Origin: Clostridiales bacterium | GTDB taxonomy: Bacteria > Bacteroidota > Bacteroidia > Bacteroidales > Muribaculaceae | Length of the DNA stretch: 64,000 nt | NCBI GenBank assembly: GCA_023666645.1 | Contig: JAMPBP010000001.1 | Location: 172,813 to 236,812, forward strand | Reading direction: 5' to 3' | Shown here: piece after piece, positions 63,370 through 64,000 of the stretch | How positions within the stretch are numbered: position 1 is the first letter of the stretch | How the letters are laid out: each line of letters starts with the position of its first letter | Notes under the pieces: generated by a model | Told to the model about the DNA's origin: nothing | The model's database searches: none | Seen by the model: the letters and a program-made list of their open reading frames with translations, nothing else | Program-made: the position numbers and the translations under genes

Positions 63370-63813
63370 TTACTCAGCGACAACCTCAAAGGGTATCTCA
63401 ACTGTAACATCCTTGTGGAGTTTCAATGTAGCGGTGTACTGACCAAGTTCCTTTACAGGCTGCTTGAGTACAATCACCTTGCGGTCGACAGTGTGACCGG
63501 CCTTCTCGAGAGCCTCGGCAATCTGAATATTGTTGACTGAGCCAAAGATAGTGCCGGTAGAACTTGCCTTTGCTCCGATTGTGAGTTTCACATCAGCGAG
63601 CGAAGCTGCCAGAGCCTCGGCGTCGGCCTTGATTTTGGCGAGCTTGTGGGCACGCTGGCGCTGATTTTCAGCAAGCACCTTCAGTGCCGATTCCGATGCG
63701 ATAACGGCCTTACCGGTAGGTATGAGGAAGTTGCGGCCATAGCCGTCCTTTACTTCTACAACGTCGTCCTTGTATCCAAGGCCATGAACGTCTTCTTTCA
63801 ATATAATTTTCAT
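63370..63813 (-). CDS. rplI: 50S ribosomal protein L9
   Basis: A 147-residue L9. The N-terminal rRNA-binding domain begins [32 protein letters not shown], a central helix follows, and the C-terminal domain ends [10 protein letters not shown]. It lies 28 bases after rpsR in the usual order and ends at the terminator at 63298-63337. Confidence 0.98.
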   Translation of the reverse strand: MKIILKEDVHGLGYKDDVVEVKDGYGRNFLIPTGKAVIASESALKVLAENQRQRAHKLAKIKADAEALAASLADVKLTIGAKASSTGTIFGSVNNIQIAEALEKAGHTVDRKVIVLKQPVKELGQYTATLKLHKDVTVEIPFEVVAE

Positions 63814-63841
63814 ATCTGAATTTTCTCCTTGGATTAGGTTA

Positions 63842-64000
63842 TTACTTCATCAGGTCGGTTACATAGGGAAGCAGAGCCAGGTGGCGGGCACGCTTTACAG
63901 CCTGAGCCACGCGACGCTGGAACTTGAGCGATGTTCCGGTGATACGGCGGGGAAGAATCTTACCCTGCTCGTTGAGGAACTTCTTCAAGAACTCGGGATC
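63842..64000 (-). CDS. rpsR: 30S ribosomal protein S18, C-terminal part (runs off the window)
   Basis: The last 52 residues are present: [39 protein letters not shown] and the end [12 protein letters not shown]. These are S18 signatures. The 5-prime end, and probably rpsF before it, lie beyond base 64000. Confidence 0.96.
   Translation of the reverse strand, partial: DPEFLKKFLNEQGKILPRRITGTSLKFQRRVAQAVKRARHLALLPYVTDLMK

Noticed and set aside
1..64000. tRNA genes, rRNA genes, CRISPR arrays, phage or transposase genes
   Set aside because: None was found on reading the spacers and gene products; the spacers are short and no cloverleaf or spaced repeat array was recognised.

Overview
The window is a contiguous piece of a Bacteroidales chromosome, most likely from the Muribaculaceae or a near relative (an inference from protein character; no marker was searched). 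It is gene-dense and mostly housekeeping. Three features point to Bacteroidota: many intergenic spaces carry the phylum's -7 promoter box TAnnTTTG, sometimes with TTTG or TTG 18-20 bases upstream; there are DUF4296, DUF3108 and DUF3332 envelope proteins and a FeoA-FeoB fusion; and the ileS-dksA-lspA-DUF4296 order occurs here. I see no phage, insertion sequence, CRISPR array, tRNA or rRNA.

Layout. 1-6121 (minus): an S1-domain protein, uvrB, a YgiQ radical SAM protein and a truncated S9 peptidase, the last three overlapping end to start. 6213-9923 (plus): rsmG, a metallo-beta-lactamase-fold hydrolase and a secreted GH3 glycosidase. 9939-16913 (minus): a TPR protein, glnS, and the translation operon thrS-infC-rpmI-rplT. 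17106-22488: clsA (plus), then sua5, an undecaprenyl-phosphate sugar transferase and a ClC channel (minus). 22596-29604 (plus): cdsA, a PurM-type enzyme and an envelope group (MORN protein, MltF-like transglycosylase, DUF3332 lipoprotein, M23 peptidase). 29880-35708 (plus): a phosphohexomutase, an SGNH hydrolase, an amino-acid permease, a pseudouridine synthase and fmt. 35747-49631 (minus): feoAB, DUF3108, an inositol-phosphate phosphatase-type enzyme with tdk, galE, obgE with a U32 protein, a three-gene nonulosonic-acid set (legG-legF-ptmE) and metX. 50145-55885 (plus): ileS, a DksA-like protein, lspA, a DUF4296 lipoprotein and a small unknown gene. 55868-64000: a GNAT protein (minus), an orphan ECF sigma factor and a Na+-dependent transporter (plus), then aspS-nif3-zinc ribbon and rpsR-rplI (minus).

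How the genes work together. Much of the window serves translation: three aminoacyl-tRNA synthetases plus glnS, IF-3, L35, L20, L9, S18, fmt, sua5, rsmG, RluA-type and U32-type RNA modifiers, and Obg. A second theme is the envelope: CdsA, cardiolipin synthase, LspA, peptidoglycan enzymes, lipoproteins, GalE and nonulosonate activation.

I found no clearly new multi-gene system. The most notable signals are (i) three GTAACA repeats spaced exactly 11 bases apart just downstream of the promoter of the lone ECF sigma gene, with more copies upstream; (ii) a folded leader before rplT; (iii) -7 boxes so close to sua5 and feoB that their mRNAs may be leaderless; (iv) a 21-base perfect palindrome after the U32 gene; (v) an inverted repeat in the metX leader built from a word that recurs in other spacers; and (vi) a partial legionaminate-type gene set.
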